This document shows positions 43,389-56,188 of a DNA stretch of 64,000 bases, one piece after another. The stretch's first letter is position 1; each line of letters opens with the position of its first letter. The position numbers and the translations under genes are program-made. Source of the DNA: Ryuthela nishihirai (Eukaryota; Arthropoda; Arachnida; Araneae; Heptathelidae); the NCBI GenBank assembly GCA_038380435.1, contig JAWZYU010000130.1, positions 628,001 to 692,000 on the forward strand, in the 5' to 3' direction. Under the pieces are notes generated by a model that was given only the letters and a program-made list of their open reading frames with translations, was not told the origin of the DNA and searched no databases.

Positions 43389-43770
43389 GGGCGGGGGTGG
43401 CTCAGTCGGTAGCGCGCCAGGGTCGTAATCTGTAGTTCCCAGGTTCGAGTCCCAGCTGGGTCAGCGTTGATATTTATCTCCGCAAAATTCCCCGCCCTGC
43501 CCACGGTCAGTAGGGGACACCGATGGGCTTGAAAAGACCGCCGTCCGTCGGATGGGACGTTAAGCCGTGGCCCCGTGTGCGGGAGAGCCATACCCTGTGC
43601 ACGTTAAAGAACACACTAGATGGCCTTGACGGGAGGCTACCATCTGTCTCCCAACAGCTGTTCCAGTGGGTCCACTCCTCCAACCTTCTCTGAGCGTTCG
43701 GGGTCCATGTGACCTGGCCATTTAGCCCATAGTGTGCAAAAAAGTGCCGCTCAGAGGTAAAACAACCCAA
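43389..43770 (+). mobile_element. SINE-A in Jockey 3' untranslated region
   Basis: Full length, flanked by CCTAACATTTTT at 43377-43388 and 43771-43782. Orientation is the same as the LINE, opposite to the other two SINE-A insertions in it. Confidence 0.96.
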
Positions 43771-43974
43771 CCTAACATTTTTATGACATATCTCCCACCA
43801 CTTCCCTCCCCCTCTTTGTAATTCAAATTTGGCAGTCTCTGCCCCGGCTTTGCCGTCTTATTTTTTAAATACAGTCACTAGCCTTTAAGGAACAACTCCG
43901 TATGTGCAGGTATAGACTCTTGTCTGGGACTGCGATTGTCACTTTTTGATCCTTTAATGAAGAAGATACATCAA

Positions 43975-44128
43975 CTTACGAGTTCCAGAAAATCTCTGCG
44001 GAGGCGGAGATTGAAAAAAATAATAAAATTGTAAAGGAGTAATTGTTACTGTGCAATGAAATTGCCATTCAATGAAAAGTGAACTTCTAATAATCTAGTA
44101 AAATACGTTTTTCAGTTATTGTCCAACT
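43975..44128 (+). repeat. Repeat D, short internal fragment (copy 0)
   Basis: GTTCCAGAAAATCTCTGCGG through TGAAATTGCCATTCAATGAA to TTTTTCAGTTATTGTCCAAC. It has no SINE-A at the place where copies 1 and 4 do, so it shows an empty site. It ends at a SINE-B. Confidence 0.85.
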
Positions 44129-44284
44129 GCCGTCCCGTAGCCGAGTGGTTAGCACGCTTGGCTACTTGATCTACGGGACCTGGGTTCGAGACTCAGGTAA
44201 GGCATGGATGTGTGTGTCGTCATGGCATATAAACTGACAGGCTCCTGTCAGACCTCTGTGGCAAACAGCTGCTTGGGGGGGATA
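44129..44284 (+). mobile_element. SINE-B with internal deletion
   Basis: Head GCCGTCCCGTAGCCGAGTGG and B box GGTTCGAGACTC, but the body jumps from GTGTGTCGT to CATGGCATATAAACTGACAG, losing about 45 bp including the CTGCTGAGGTCC block. It is at the same repeat D position as the SINE-B at 45926. Confidence 0.9.
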
Positions 44285-44889
44285 CTCAATTTTGGGGAGG
44301 TTATTTCAATTTTTATTTATTTTATGGAGTTTTTTTCAACTTTGATTTTGGCTGTGGCTATTTCGCTTTTTGATAATATATAGAAAAACTCAAATACAGG
44401 AGTGAAAAACGTTTACCAGTCAAAATTGTCCTGAGGAATATAGAGATTTTATTTTAAAATGAATTAAGAATTTTCAAAACTCCAAATGATATCTGACTAC
44501 CTTAAATTCAGTTAAACAATAATTATTCTTTCACCTATTACGTTTATAATATATAATTTTGCTGCTAGGTCTGCTGTGTTCATACAGAAATTATCTAAAG
44601 AGGTTAACTAAGAAATCACAATTAATTGCAGAATATTAAGATTAATATTCAATATTTTACTAGTGCATTATTATCTTGTAATTATCAGTTTTAAAGATTC
44701 TGAATAATTTTGATTTTAGCACATATAAAATCTTATTGCGATATTTTCCTTCCTATACAATTACTACTTAAATAGAATTCTTAATTTCGAAGTTTTAAAA
44801 ATGTCCGACAGATGGCAGAATAAACCAATGAAATATTTTTCCCTTTCGATTATTCATGAAATTTCCACATAGTAACAGAATCAACTAAT
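44285..44889. other. No recognisable feature
   Basis: AT-rich sequence not seen in other repeat D copies. Confidence 0.5.
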
Positions 44890-45125
44890 GTGTTCTCTGC
44901 AGTATTTCTTTTTCGCTGTTCGAGAGAGCAAGAAATTATTCCTTTAAGCTATAAAGCGATCACCCCAATATCGGAGGTTGCTGGACATTAACTGTAAAAT
45001 TTTGGAATCGTTATGAAGATGCATCGAGAGTCACCAGTAGAGGCAAGAGTTAAGAGAGGGATTAATATTACCGGAGAACGCATGGAAGGTTGGGAGGGAG
45101 CGCTGGGGCCACGAGGTACGGGAGG
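44890..45125 (-). repeat. Repeat F module, inverted copy
   Basis: Reverse complement of the F module (CGATCACCCCAATATCGGAG, AAGAGTTAAGAGAGGGATTA). It lies head to head with repeat D copy 2, which starts at about 45221. Confidence 0.85.
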
Positions 45126-45925
45126 GACTCATCGTCCTGTTATTATGAGTAAGAGGAGCAAAACTGGTAAAGTGAAAAACTACATTCAAATAATATTGAA
45201 ATAAAAAAAAAAGTGACGGATATGTTCGGTGATCAGTGGTGGATGTTTAACTGATAAGAAAGTTTTTAGTTTCAAGTAAAATGGCAATTTATCTGTATCG
45301 CAGAAAAATGCTCTTTGCTTGAAGGAAAATCTGGCAATTATGGATATTGGGATCATTTTATACTAATTGATAGCATAGTGTTGTTTTGTGTGATTAGTGA
45401 AGAAATTGTTAATGATTTATGCAATTTGTTGCCTTAGTTAATAAATCAATTCATTTAGAATTTGTTTATTTATTTGGGGTTCAAGTTCCGTTGCCAAATA
45501 TCCAAATAGAATTGAAAATCTTTAAAAATACTTTTATTCACCCTTTGTATTTTTAATACGTGTATTATCAATTACATATACTATTACATGGCATGGAAAA
45601 ATAATTCGGCTAAACTATTCGTGATGAGACTTCAATATTTTGTGAAAACATAAGAAATAGAAATGATTAAAAATAATATTATCGATTGTTAATTTTGTGT
45701 TATGAAATTTGTTATCTTTTCATAGCTAACAAAAACCACCAGTACGGAATTTTCGAAGGGAGATATAAGAATAATTGTTTTCATTTAGACTTTGAAGTAA
45801 ACTTAATTTTTGTGCTCCAGAAAAGTCTCTGCGGAAGCTGAGATTGAAAAAAAATGAAATTGCTATTCAATGAAAAGTGAACTTCTATTAATCTAGTAAA
45901 ATACATTTTTCCGTTAAATGTCCAA

Positions 45926-46136
45926 CTGCTGTCCCGTGGCAGAGTGGTTAGCACGCTTGGCTACTGATCTACGGGACCTGGGTTCGAGCCTCAGGTAAGG
46001 CATGGATGTATGTGTTGTTTTTCTGCTGTGGTCCTGCCATCTTATCAGATCTTTGACTTTGGCATATAAACTGACAGGCTCCTGTCAGACCTCTGTGGCA
46101 AGCAACTGCTTGAGGGGGTATTTTTTTTTTTATATT
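45926..46136 (+). mobile_element. SINE-B in repeat D copy 2
   Basis: Full-length, flanked by AATGTCCAA at 45917-45925 and 46137-46145. Shares its position with the internally deleted copy at 44129. Confidence 0.93.
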
Positions 46137-46344
46137 AATGTCCAATAACCTCCGATATTGAGGTGATCGCTTTTTAGCTTAAAGGAATAATTTCTTACTC
46201 TCTCGAAGAGCGAAAAAGGAAATTTCATTTTTTTATAAGTTTTAAAAACTGCTTCGGTAGTTAATTGCTACTGGAACTGAAGATAAAAAAAATATTTAAA
46301 AAAATTCGAAATGATGAATATGGTCGTGAATAATAATTTGAGTC

Positions 46345-46815
46345 GCCAATCTTGATTAAAATCTTTAACGTTTGTCTGAAATTTTGCTGTAAGAAACCTT
46401 TCATTAATGCACTCCTATCCTAAAAGAGCATCACTAGCGTGTCTACTGAGAAGCACACCTACGCCTTGGTGATGCTTAATATCCTCCCTACCTGGAAAGA
46501 GAAATTTAAGATTATTTTTAAGAATCTGACCTTTATCTGTCCATCTGGTGTCTTCCAAGCCGAAAATATCTAAATTATAAAGCTGAAAGTCTTGTGTGAG
46601 GACATCAAGAGAATAAGCTATGTGCAAGTCCTCACATTCCAACTACCTATGGAGAGAAAATGGTTAGTGGGATGTTTAAAGAAACTATATTTATTGAGAG
46701 AGGGAACGCCGACAATATTAAACAGCCTCCTAATCGCTGGCATTAGGCAAAGTCCCGTTCTCCCACCAAGCCATATACACTGGAAGACTTCCTCCAATGT
46801 AGAATTTGACGATAC
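46345..46815 (-). pseudogene. RTE-like endonuclease fragment in repeat D copy 2
   Basis: GSWNVRT, YSLDVLTQDFQLYNLDIFGL, EDTRWTDKGQILKNNLKFLF and HHQGVGVLLSRHASDALLG, colinear with the fragments at 32850 and 54440. A frameshift after NVRT splits it. Confidence 0.87.
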
Positions 46816-47947
46816 CAGAAGAAGCATTCAGATTCATTCATTCAGATATTCATTGCGACAGATTTTGGTATTTTGTTATTTCCGACGTCCGTGACCGAAA
46901 GGTCCCGAATTTCGCAGCTGATCAAGGTCACTTTGATACAATACGCCTGGACAGCACACCAAGGAGAGGCTAAGAGAGAAGAGAGCTAGCTTTCATTGAC
47001 GTAATGTAAACTTTTCGATTGCAGCGACCTCTAAACAGTGCATTGCAGTGAAGTCGCATAGCCAGAGAGAGGAGCGAGTTCCCTGCATTATTTTTCCACC
47101 GCCGAGCAAAGTTTTCAATTGCTTACACCACGTGACTAATTTTACATACACTTTGACTCTGAAAAATGTTCATTTTCTTCATGAGGTACAATCATTATTT
47201 TCATTTCGTTTAGAGAGAATATATCAAGAAGTAATGAAATCATTTTCTTTAATAAAATCCAATTTTGTAAAACAGGTAGAACCTATGCTAAAGAACAAAA
47301 TTTTGATATTTTGGACAACCTACAACATTTAGTATATTATAATAAATTGAAATTTATATGTCAATGCACGATAACATGATCTATATAATTATATTTTATA
47401 CAATTGCTGATATTTTCAATAAATATCATACCGAGTTTTTTACTTGTATAAACGTTCAACAGATGGCAGCAGTCACTTCCTGTATCAACCATAAAAAAAC
47501 AATTACACTATTAGAGCAAAGTGCAGAAGCCATTGTACATCGATATGCTCCAGAGAACACAAACCTGCAACATACATTGACTTATATATATTCGCAAGAT
47601 GATTAAATGTATTAATTTACATGTTAATTTAAAAAATTCTGCAAAATTACTCAAAATAAACATACAACGGCTTTTCCAGGTATCGTAAAATGTGTTCCTG
47701 AACGGGATAAAACACTCATTGAATAACTTTAGGGTCAGCTACTACTGTGCCAAACAGCCATGGCTGTTAGATATTTGGAAACATTGGTTAAATCGCAAAA
47801 TGCATCTATACAAATAGTAAGACAAACCATAACTGCAGTGGGCTAAAATGATTGCACTGCGCATGCGCAGAACGCCCCTTACAGTTGTTTTTGTGTCTGC
47901 ACATCAATTTGCAACTTCTCCTTAGACCTCCTATGACCACACTAAGA

Positions 47948-48912
47948 CATCAAAGATCATACAGTGACAACAGCAGTCCCAGGCCTTGGACCTATACCTG
48001 CTTAATCTTAGCTAACGCCAGTAGCCAAATGATTGAAACGTGTGAATAAATGACGGTAGAACCGTAATATGAGTTGAAAAGAAAGGGGGGGGATGTGGGG
48101 GAGGAGGAGTGGGAAGGGGAGAAGTAAGAGAAAGGTAAGTAATAAGTAAGGAATAAGTTAAGGTTCGGCTCCAGATGGGGTCAGTACAATTAGCGCCATC
48201 TGGCTTCGATCCCTTTTTTAATCCTGATTATCAAGTAGAGATTTTGGTCGTTTGAATTAGTGTGAGGGGTACAACATCATAATTAAATAAATCTCTAATA
48301 AGTTGATTAGGATGTTCTGCGATAGTTGCAAAATTGTTCTTGACCATTTTCTTGATGGATTGGAGATTTGTTTCACAATTTAGATCTCGATGAATGATAG
48401 TATTCCTGACAAACCAGGGAGCTGCTACAGCAGATCGTAGGATTTTATTTTGTAGCGATTGGAGATTTGCAAGATTTTTATTCGAACATGCACCCCAGAT
48501 GGGGGCAGCATATAGAAGGAGAGGTTTGATTACCTGATTATAAATTAGCACTTTATGTGATGTTGCGATATGAGATCTTCCCTCAAGCAGAGGGAATATG
48601 TAGTTTGCAGTATAGTGCTCTGGCTTTGTTAACATCATTCCCTACATGGGCATCCCATTTGAGCTTGTGTTGAATCGTGATGCCTAGGTATTTGGCATGA
48701 TTGCTCCACGCTACCTGTTTATCAATTTGGTAGAAATTTTGATGATGGGGATTTCGTTTATGTAACGTAAGAACTGCAATACTTTTTCTAGGGTTAACTG
48801 CATTCTCTTGCAGGCAATGGGCACGTAAATGGAGGGTGCGAGAAATGCCGTGTCGTCAGCGTAAATGGCATTTACAACTCGGGACAGAATGGAGCCTGGA
48901 GGGACTCATATC
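47948..48912 (-). pseudogene. Jockey-like LINE, 5'-truncated
   Basis: From the 3' end (GATCTTTGATG, minus strand) through a C-rich 3' untranslated region, an open stretch 48231-48638 (KVLIYNQVIKPLLLYAAPIW, APWFVRNTIIHRDL) and on to VVNAIYADDTAFLAP at about 48860 (catalytic YADD preserved). About 70 bp between KSIAVL and the CKRMQ segment are deleted at about 48800. Confidence 0.87.
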
Positions 48913-50031
48913 TAATATATGATTTGCCACTTCGACTTGGAAGGAAACGACTTAAATATTCTTGAAATAATTTCTCTAAACTTTGTGCAGGTAACTTTAA
49001 TTACATATGGTAAAAGATTGAAATAATTGAAAACAGCAGAAATAAGAATGGAAAATTTGCTGTTTCCTTCAAAATCTGATCATGAATAGATTAGGCTAAT
49101 AATCTTTTCGTTCTTTGTAATAGAATACCTAACAGAATCACATGCATTCAAATACATGAAACATAAAGAGATATTGAGACCGAAGTGTTGTTCATTATAT
49201 AGTTCATATATATTCTACTTACAAAGAAATACGATCAATGTTCCATTTTGTAAACATTTTTCAATTTCACGTTTTTCCTACCACTGTATTTAAAATCATA
49301 TTCCAGTTCATCCTGTATCACCAAAACCAAATATTGACTTCTTAATTTTATTTAATAATTACATACTAAGTGCTTACAATGCAATAATAATTACTCTAAT
49401 AGTATTTCATATTGATTCTCAAGAAATATTTATGAGATAAAACAAATTGAATTTTGAATTCGTATTTTAACATTTATATCAATCGATCAATTATTCTCAG
49501 TTTACTTCTCTCCCTGTCCTTTCTATAGCATTTTCTTTTATTATTGCAAAAATGACCGGAAATTATTATATCAGTAGTAATGTTGCACCGGACATGACGA
49601 AGTATATCAAAATTTGAAACATTTGCGAAAAGGTGACATGTCAAATCTCTTCAGTCTAAAGGCAAAAATATCGATATTTGTAAATAGGTTCAGATCTATG
49701 AAAACAACAGAGGGGTGGGGAGGCAGATACTTGTTTCAGAATCCAACATAACATTTCTCCTTCGGTTTACAGATTCTTTTTAAATCTTGAAAAATGAGAG
49801 ATATATAAATAAATTTCATATTTTTTGCATCTCTTACCTTTTCTAGCATTCTGAAGAGAGGGTCGACGTATGCCCATCCTCTTTCTGTAGAATTTTTTGC
49901 AGAAGTAACAATGTTTGTCAAAGTGATAATCTCTTCCAAAACGGTACTCAAAGATATAGCACTTATTTTTCCGAGGAAAAGAAAGATCGATCATAAAAGT
50001 TATTCTTCTACTCACGAGGTTCAGTGTGGGA
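48913..50031. other. No recognisable feature
   Basis: AT-rich, apparently single-copy within the window. Reverse frames at 49736-50078 have no similarity that I recognise. Confidence 0.5.
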
Positions 50032-50403
50032 TTGGGTTGGGTTGTTTTACCTCTGAGCGGCACTTTTTTGCACACCATAGACTAAATGGCCAGGTCCCAT
50101 TAACCCCGAAGACTCAGAGAAGGTTGGGGGAGAGGACCCACTGGAACAGCTGTTGGAGACAGATGGTAGCCTCCCGTCAAAGCCATTGAGTGTGTTGTTT
50201 AACGTGCACAGGATTCGGCTCTCCCACACATGGAGCCACGGCTTAACGTCCCATTCGACGGACGGCGGCCTTTCCAAGGCCCCTACTGACCGTGGGCAGG
50301 GCAGGAAATTTTGCGAAGTTAAATCTCAACGCTGACTCAGCTGGGACTCGAACCTGGGAACTAGCGATTACGAGCGTGGAGCGCTACCAGGTGAGCCACC
50401 TCC
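50032..50403 (-). mobile_element. SINE-A with probable target-site duplication
   Basis: Nearly full length; a small deletion removes the CATCGGTGTC block near 50279. Flanks AGTGTGGGA (50023-50031) and AGTATGGGA (50404-50412). Confidence 0.92.
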
Positions 50404-50669
50404 AGTATGGGAGAACCAGCCTTATAATGAGTTACTCCATAAATAGGTTCATGCTTTTAAGTCAAACATTATTCTTTTCTACTCCAAGGAATGTAAACAG
50501 AGAGATATTTCAAAAACGAAAGGTAAAATGTTATTTCTTTAGAACATAGTTTTCGCAATTCAGAATATTAGTTTGAAACTGGTTCCGATACAGGAAGATA
50601 TAGGGGAAAAAACTCATCGAATCTATAGAGAAGTGAATAGGGGTTGAAAGGGGGGGGCGGCTAAGTAAA

Positions 50670-51010
50670 ACCACATCGGTATTAAAGGCCTGGACACTGC
50701 AGTAACAGAAAACTTAGTTTTAAAACAATATAGCAGCTTTAAAAATAACTATTTTTCTTAAAATTCAAATGGTAGTTATTTTTTTATCACTTTGTAATTA
50801 CTTATAGAATTCTATCAAGTGTTTTAACAAAAACAATATAAAAGAATTATTTTACTCTAACTTGTTTTAAAATAAATGGCTTTAACTTAAATTTTAACCC
50901 AATTGAAATACCTATTTATTCAAAATTGGATTTCCTCCTTTTTTTCCTTCCTTTTGTTCAAGACTGTCCACGCCTAGTGTATGAAGGCGACCTTGGGCTG
51001 AGAGACTGGA
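50670..51010. repeat. Repeat G, copy 2 (no SINE)
   Basis: Matches 24786-25330 without the SINE-B found there. Unknown element; no coding recognised. Confidence 0.6.
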
Positions 51011-51128
51011 TTTCGATTGAACACAAAATATTAGATTCTGTTGCAATTTAGAGTTCCTTAAAAAATAAATGCAAATTGTCTGAAATACACCTACGTTCAT
51101 CAACTGTTTGCCTATCTTACGAATATTA

Positions 51129-51337
51129 ATAAAAATAATAATAAATACCCCATCAAGCAGCTGCTTGCCACAGATGTGTGATAGGAGCCTGTCAGTATAT
51201 ATGCCACAGTAGAAGATCTGAGAGGATGGCAGGACCTCAGCAGAAAACAACACGAACACCAATGCCTTACCCGGGACTCGAACCCAGGACCCGTAGATCA
51301 GTAGTCAAGCGCGCTAACCACTCTGCCACGGGACGGC
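51129..51337 (-). mobile_element. SINE-B, full length with target-site duplication
   Basis: Minus-strand copy ending (head) in GCCGTCCCGTGGCAGAGTGG, flanked by exact TACGAATATTA at 51118-51128 and 51338-51348. Confidence 0.96.
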
Positions 51338-51399
51338 TACGAATATTAGCATTCTCAAAAAGAAGGAATTATTCAGAAAGAGCTCTTTTTAAAGTGTTT

Positions 51400-52035
51400 T
51401 TTAGGCAGAATCTTGAGAAACCTTTAGAGTTTCAGAAACCTTTGGTTACTAGCTTTGTTGATTATAAAAAATACTTTTCACTCTGTTGATCGCCTTAATT
51501 TGTGGTTGATTGTGAGATCGCATGGCATACCGGACAAGTTGGTTAACATAACGAGAGTTCTGTATAATAACACTGAGTGGTATGTGAGAGTTTCTAAGGC
51601 TTGTAGCAGTTCGTTTAGCATTGCTTCAAATGTTCACGAAGGGTGTATTTTTACTCCTTTTCTTTTTACCTTGTATATTGATAACGTTATTCGAATTTCA
51701 CTGCACGGTACAAATATTGGCCTTATATGGTCCCGAGTTCTGAAAATTTCTGATTTAGAATATATTGATGATTTAGCACTTTTTTCATTAGGTGGTTTGA
51801 TTTTGTAAGTAATGATGAGGTTATGCAAAGCAGTCGGCAACCTCCTTTAAGCAGCATATTGTACAGAGAGAGACTCCGTTGGTTTGGCCATGTCGCCCGT
51901 AAGGATAATTGTAGATTAGCGAATAGGGTTATGAACAGTGTGCCTAAAGGCAAAAGAAAGAGAGGGGAGATATAGGATGAGATGTGCGTACATGTCAAAC
52001 AGGACCTTGTTAGAATTGGTCTACAATGACCAGGT
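51400..52035 (+). pseudogene. RTE-like fragment with internal deletion in copy 3
   Basis: Very close to 26025-26700: FHSVDRLNLWLIVRSHGIPD, LVNITRVLYNNTEWYVRVSK, VHEGCIFTPFLF, SDLEYIDDLALF (YADD changed to YIDD), then the same deletion into LGGLIL and RERLRWFGHVAR. The catalytic motif is lost, so it cannot be functional. Confidence 0.9.
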
Positions 52036-53698
52036 GCAGCAGATGCAGCTCAGGACAGATGCGTTTGGCGAACAAAATTACGTAATATGGTTTAAACTCC
52101 GTAACCCATGGCTGAGAAGGATTTTCTTTCTATATATGTACTATGAACAAGACTTCAATTTACAATATAATGAAACGGAAGATGCACGTACAACAATGGA
52201 AAACGAGACTGTGTTACAACGTGTCACTTGAGGTATAGCACGGGGTGAGAATTACGTCAATTACGAGTTCGAACGATGAAGTTGAAATAAAAGAACAAAA
52301 TTCTATTTCTTCCCTGCTTGCCTGTGATTAATGTCCCAGATAGTTGAATGTCTAATAGTAGTTCGGAGAATCTGTGTTTAGAAGAAAGAGATTAATCGTA
52401 ATCTGTGAGCGTTGGTAGTGAGAAGTGTGGTTTTGGAGATACTTTTTGTTTTTGTTATGTTCAGTGATCAGTTTTGGATGTTTAACTGATCAGAAAGTTT
52501 TTAGTTTCAAGGAAAATAGCAATTTATCTGTATCGCAGAAAAATGCTCGTTGCTTGAAGGAAAATCTGGCAATTATGGATATTGGGATCATTTTATACTA
52601 ATTGATAGCATAGTGTTGTTTTGTGTGATTAGTGAAGAAATTGTTAATGATTTATGCAATTGTTGCATTCGTTAATAAATCAGTTCATTTAGAGTTTGTT
52701 TATTTATTTGGGATTCACGTTCCGTTGCCAAATATCCAAGTAGATTTGAAAATCTTTAAAAATACTTTTATTCACACTTTTTATTTTTTAATACGGGTAT
52801 TATCAATTACATATACTATTACATGGCATGGAAAAATAATTCAGCTAAACTATTCGTGATGAGAATTCAATATTGTGTAAAAACATATGAAATAAAAAAG
52901 AATAAAAATAATATTATCGATTGTTAATTTTGTGTTATTAAATTTGTTAGCTTTTCATAGCTAACAGCAACCACCAGTATAAAATTTAGTTAGATAAATA
53001 GAAGAGTTATTTTTTCCATTTAATCGCCGATTTTGCTGTCGATTTCATGAGTTCCAGAAAAATCTTTGCGGAAGCGGAGATTGAAATAATAAAATATAGA
53101 ACGTGTAAGTGTGACTGTTCAATGAAATTGCCATTCATTGAAAAGTAAACTTTTGATAGTCTAGTAAAATACATTTTTCAGTTACAAATTTCGACTCTTC
53201 CTCAACTGTTGCATCTATTCCTGCAAGTATTTCACAGTACACTTTCATATATATAATTATTATTATCCTCTTTCTATCATTCGATGCACCAAAGTTGAAA
53301 AAGTCATCAGTACCATGCTTCGAAATTTCGAATGTTGCGGAAAACGATAACGTACGAACTGTTTAGTGTGAGGGTGAAGTTGCCTTTCAACGAAAACTAA
53401 TCTTCTCATAATCGGTTAAAAATACATTTCAATTTATGGTTTGATTTGACGATCTGTAAACCGACTGCTTTAAAAAGTTATCCTATTATTATAGTAGATA
53501 AAATAAAAATATCTAAAATAAAATTTATCATAAATATTCATGTTAACAATAAAGTTGTTTGGAACCTGAAATTTATAACGTTTATTTTTTCCATTATGTT
53601 TTTCGACCTAATCCATGACTCCAATTCTTTCATTATTAGGAACATTTGCTGCTAGAAATAAAAAATAATTAGAAATAATTTTTATATTAAGTTTCGTA

Positions 53699-53940
53699 CG
53701 CCTTCTATTTTTCCTATCTAAAGATCCACTTTCTCCATTCCCACTTAGACTTCTTCCCCAACAACTGCAGTATGGTCAGTGATGAGCATGGTGAACGTTT
53801 TCACCAGGACATTGTAACGATGGGGAAACGATTCCAGGGAACTCTTCCATTTCAATGTTGAGTGACTACTGTTGGACGCTCGCCAAAAGTGATCCTGAGC
53901 AACTGTACAAGCGATGAGTAAAGCGATGTCGGAAGTAGAA
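53699..53940 (+). pseudogene. Captured gene fragment (GERFHQDI family), copy 3
   Basis: LKIHFLHSHLDFFPNNCSMV, SDEHGERFHQDIVTMGKRFQ then a frameshift before the DYCWT region. At the N-terminal side this copy is closer than copy 1 to the arthropod family consensus as I remember it (HFLHSHLDFFP). Confidence 0.72.
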
Positions 53941-54439
53941 GCGGAGTTTTACCGATAAATGTCATGTGTACGCATTACTCTATTTTATAAGAAACTACTG
54001 CTGATTTCTCAGAAGTCGTAGCCAATTTTGAATTTTCATTCTAAAATTTCTAAAATATATTTTTATTCTTTTTTTAAACTTTCATTCTAAAAAATTTCTC
54101 TTCCCGTACCTCGTGGTGGCAGCTCTCTTTTCATCCCTCCCTTCCATTCGCTCTCCGTTAATATTAATCCCTCTCTTAACTCTTTCCTCTCCTGGTGGCT
54201 CGCGACGCATCTTCATAATCGTTCCAAAACTTTGACAGTAAATGTCCAACAACCTCCGATATTGGGGTGATCGCTTTTTAGCTTAAAGGAATAATTTCTT
54301 ACTCTCTCGAAGAGCGAAAAAGGAAATTTCATTTTTTTTCATAAGTTCAGGAAACTGCTCAGGTGGATAATTTCTACTGGAACTGAAGATAAAAAAAATA
54401 TTCGAAATGATGAATATGGTCATGAAGAATAATTAGAGT

Positions 54440-54910
54440 CGCCAATCTCGATTAAAATCTTTAACGCTTGTCTGAAATTTTGCTGTAAGAAACCTTTCAT
54501 TAATGCACTCCTATCCTAAAAGAGCATCACTATCGTGTCTGCTGAGAAGCAGACCCACGCCTTGGTGATGCTTAATATCTTCCTTCCCTGGAAAGAGAAA
54601 TTTAAGATTATTTTTAAGAATCTGACCTTTATCCGTCCATCTGGTGTCATGCAAGTCGAAAATATCTAAATTATAAAGCTGAAAGTCTTGTGTGAGGACA
54701 TCAAGAGAATAAGCTCTGTGCAGAGTCCTCACATTCCAACTACCTGTGGAGAGAAAATGGTTAGTGGGATGTTTAAAGAAATTATGTTTATTGAGAGAGG
54801 GAACGCCGACAATATTAAACAGCCTCCTAATCGCTGGCATGAGGCAAAGTCCCGTTCTCCCACCAAGCCATATACACTGGAAGACTTCCTCCAATGTAGA
54901 ATTTGACGAT
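54440..54910 (-). pseudogene. RTE-like endonuclease fragment in copy 3
   Basis: Open over 137 residues: GRTGLCLMPAIRRLFNIVGV, TGSWNVRTLHRAYSLDVLTQ, LDIFDLHDTRWTDKGQILKN, HHQGVGLLLSRHDSDALLG. The catalytic QE(T/N)RW is changed to HDTRW. Confidence 0.88.
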
Positions 54911-56188
54911 ACCAGTAGAAGCATTCAGATTCATTCTTTAAGATTTTCATTGCGACAGATTTTGGTATTCTGTTATTTCCGATGTCCGTGACCGAAATTT
55001 CTCGAATTTCGTAACTCATCAAGGTCACTTTGATACAATACACCTGGACACTACACCAAGGAGTGTCTAAGGGAGAAGAGAGCTAGCTTCCATAGACGTA
55101 ATGTAAACTTTTCGATTGCAGCGCCCTCTAAACATGGCAAATTCGTGCATTGCAGTGAAGTCACCTAGCCAGGGAGAGGAGCGAGTTCCCTGCATTATTT
55201 TTCCACCGCCGAGCAAAGTTTTCAATTGCTTACAACACGTGACTAATTTTGCATACAGTTTGACTCTGAAAAATGTTCATTTTTTCATGAGGTACAATCA
55301 TAATTTACTTTTCGTTTAGAGAGAAAATATGAAGAAGTAATGAAATCATTTTCTTTAATAAAATCCAATTTTGTAAAACAGGTAGAACCTATGGTAAAGA
55401 ACAAAATTTTAATATTTTGAACAACCTACAGCATTAAGTATATTATAATAAGTTGAGATTTATGTGTCAATGCACGATAACATGATCTATATAATTATAT
55501 TTTATTCAATTGCTGATATTTTCAATAAATATCATACCGAGTTTTTTACTTGTATAAACGTTCAACAGATGGCAGCAGTCACTTCCTGTATCAACCATAA
55601 AAAAAGAATTACACTGTTAGAGCAAAGTGCAGAAGCCATTGTACATCGATATGCTCCAGGGAACACAAACCTGCAACATACATTGACTTATACATATTCA
55701 CAAGATGATTAAATGTAATAATTTACTTATTAATTTTAAAAATTCTGCAAAATTACTCAAAATAAACATACAACGGCTTTTCCAGGTTTCGTAAAATGTG
55801 TTCCTGAACGGGATAAAACACTCATTGAATAACTTTAGGGTCAGCTACCACTGTGCCAAACAGCCATGGCTGTTAGACATTTGGAAACACTGGTTAAATC
55901 GCAATGTATATATACCAATAATAAGACAAACCATAGCTGCAGTGGGCTAAAATGTTTGCACTTACAGATCGCCCCTTACAGTTGTTTTTGAGCCTGCACA
56001 TCATTTTGCCACGTTCGGCTTCGGTAAAATTCCGCAGAACGGCGCCACTTGCGCTTGAGCTAAGCTACCCTGCTTCTCCTTAGACCTCCTTTGACCACAC
56101 TAAGAGATCAAAGATCATACAGTGACAACAGCAGTCCCAGGCCGGGGACTATACCTGCTTAATCTTAGCTAACACCAGTAGCCAAATG

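Larger units (their letters stand above)
40185..43955 (+). mobile_element. Jockey-like LINE, 5'-truncated, with three SINE-A insertions
   Basis: Begins at the end of the endonuclease (NSDHCPVIMSSNFEI at about 40198), continues through linker and reverse transcriptase, and ends after a 3' untranslated region at CTGGGACTGCGATTGTCACT followed by TTTTGATCCTTTAATG. SINE-A copies at 40545, 41821 and 43389 split it. The first endonuclease part is missing. Confidence 0.9.
45221..47947 (+). repeat. Repeat D, copy 2 (partial)
   Basis: Starts within the AT-rich second module (GTTCGGTGATCAGTGG) and lacks the RTE reverse transcriptase segment. The part carrying the captured gene fragment is also missing: it passes from the first modules through a SINE-B directly into CAATAACCTCCGATATTG. 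Then follow the inverted endonuclease fragment and the AT-rich tail, ending where a Jockey 3' end starts. Confidence 0.85.
51400..56188 (+). repeat. Repeat D, copy 3 (most complete)
   Basis: Contains, in order, the deleted RTE segment (51400-52035), AT-rich modules without SINE-A, the captured gene fragment (53699-53940), the F module (54105-54430), the inverted endonuclease fragment (54440-54910), an AT-rich tail and a short Jockey 3' end (56106-56188, minus strand). It joins copy 4 directly at about 56188, making a head-to-tail pair. This copy lacks RTE and SINE insertions and so is the best reference for the repeat. Confidence 0.88.
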
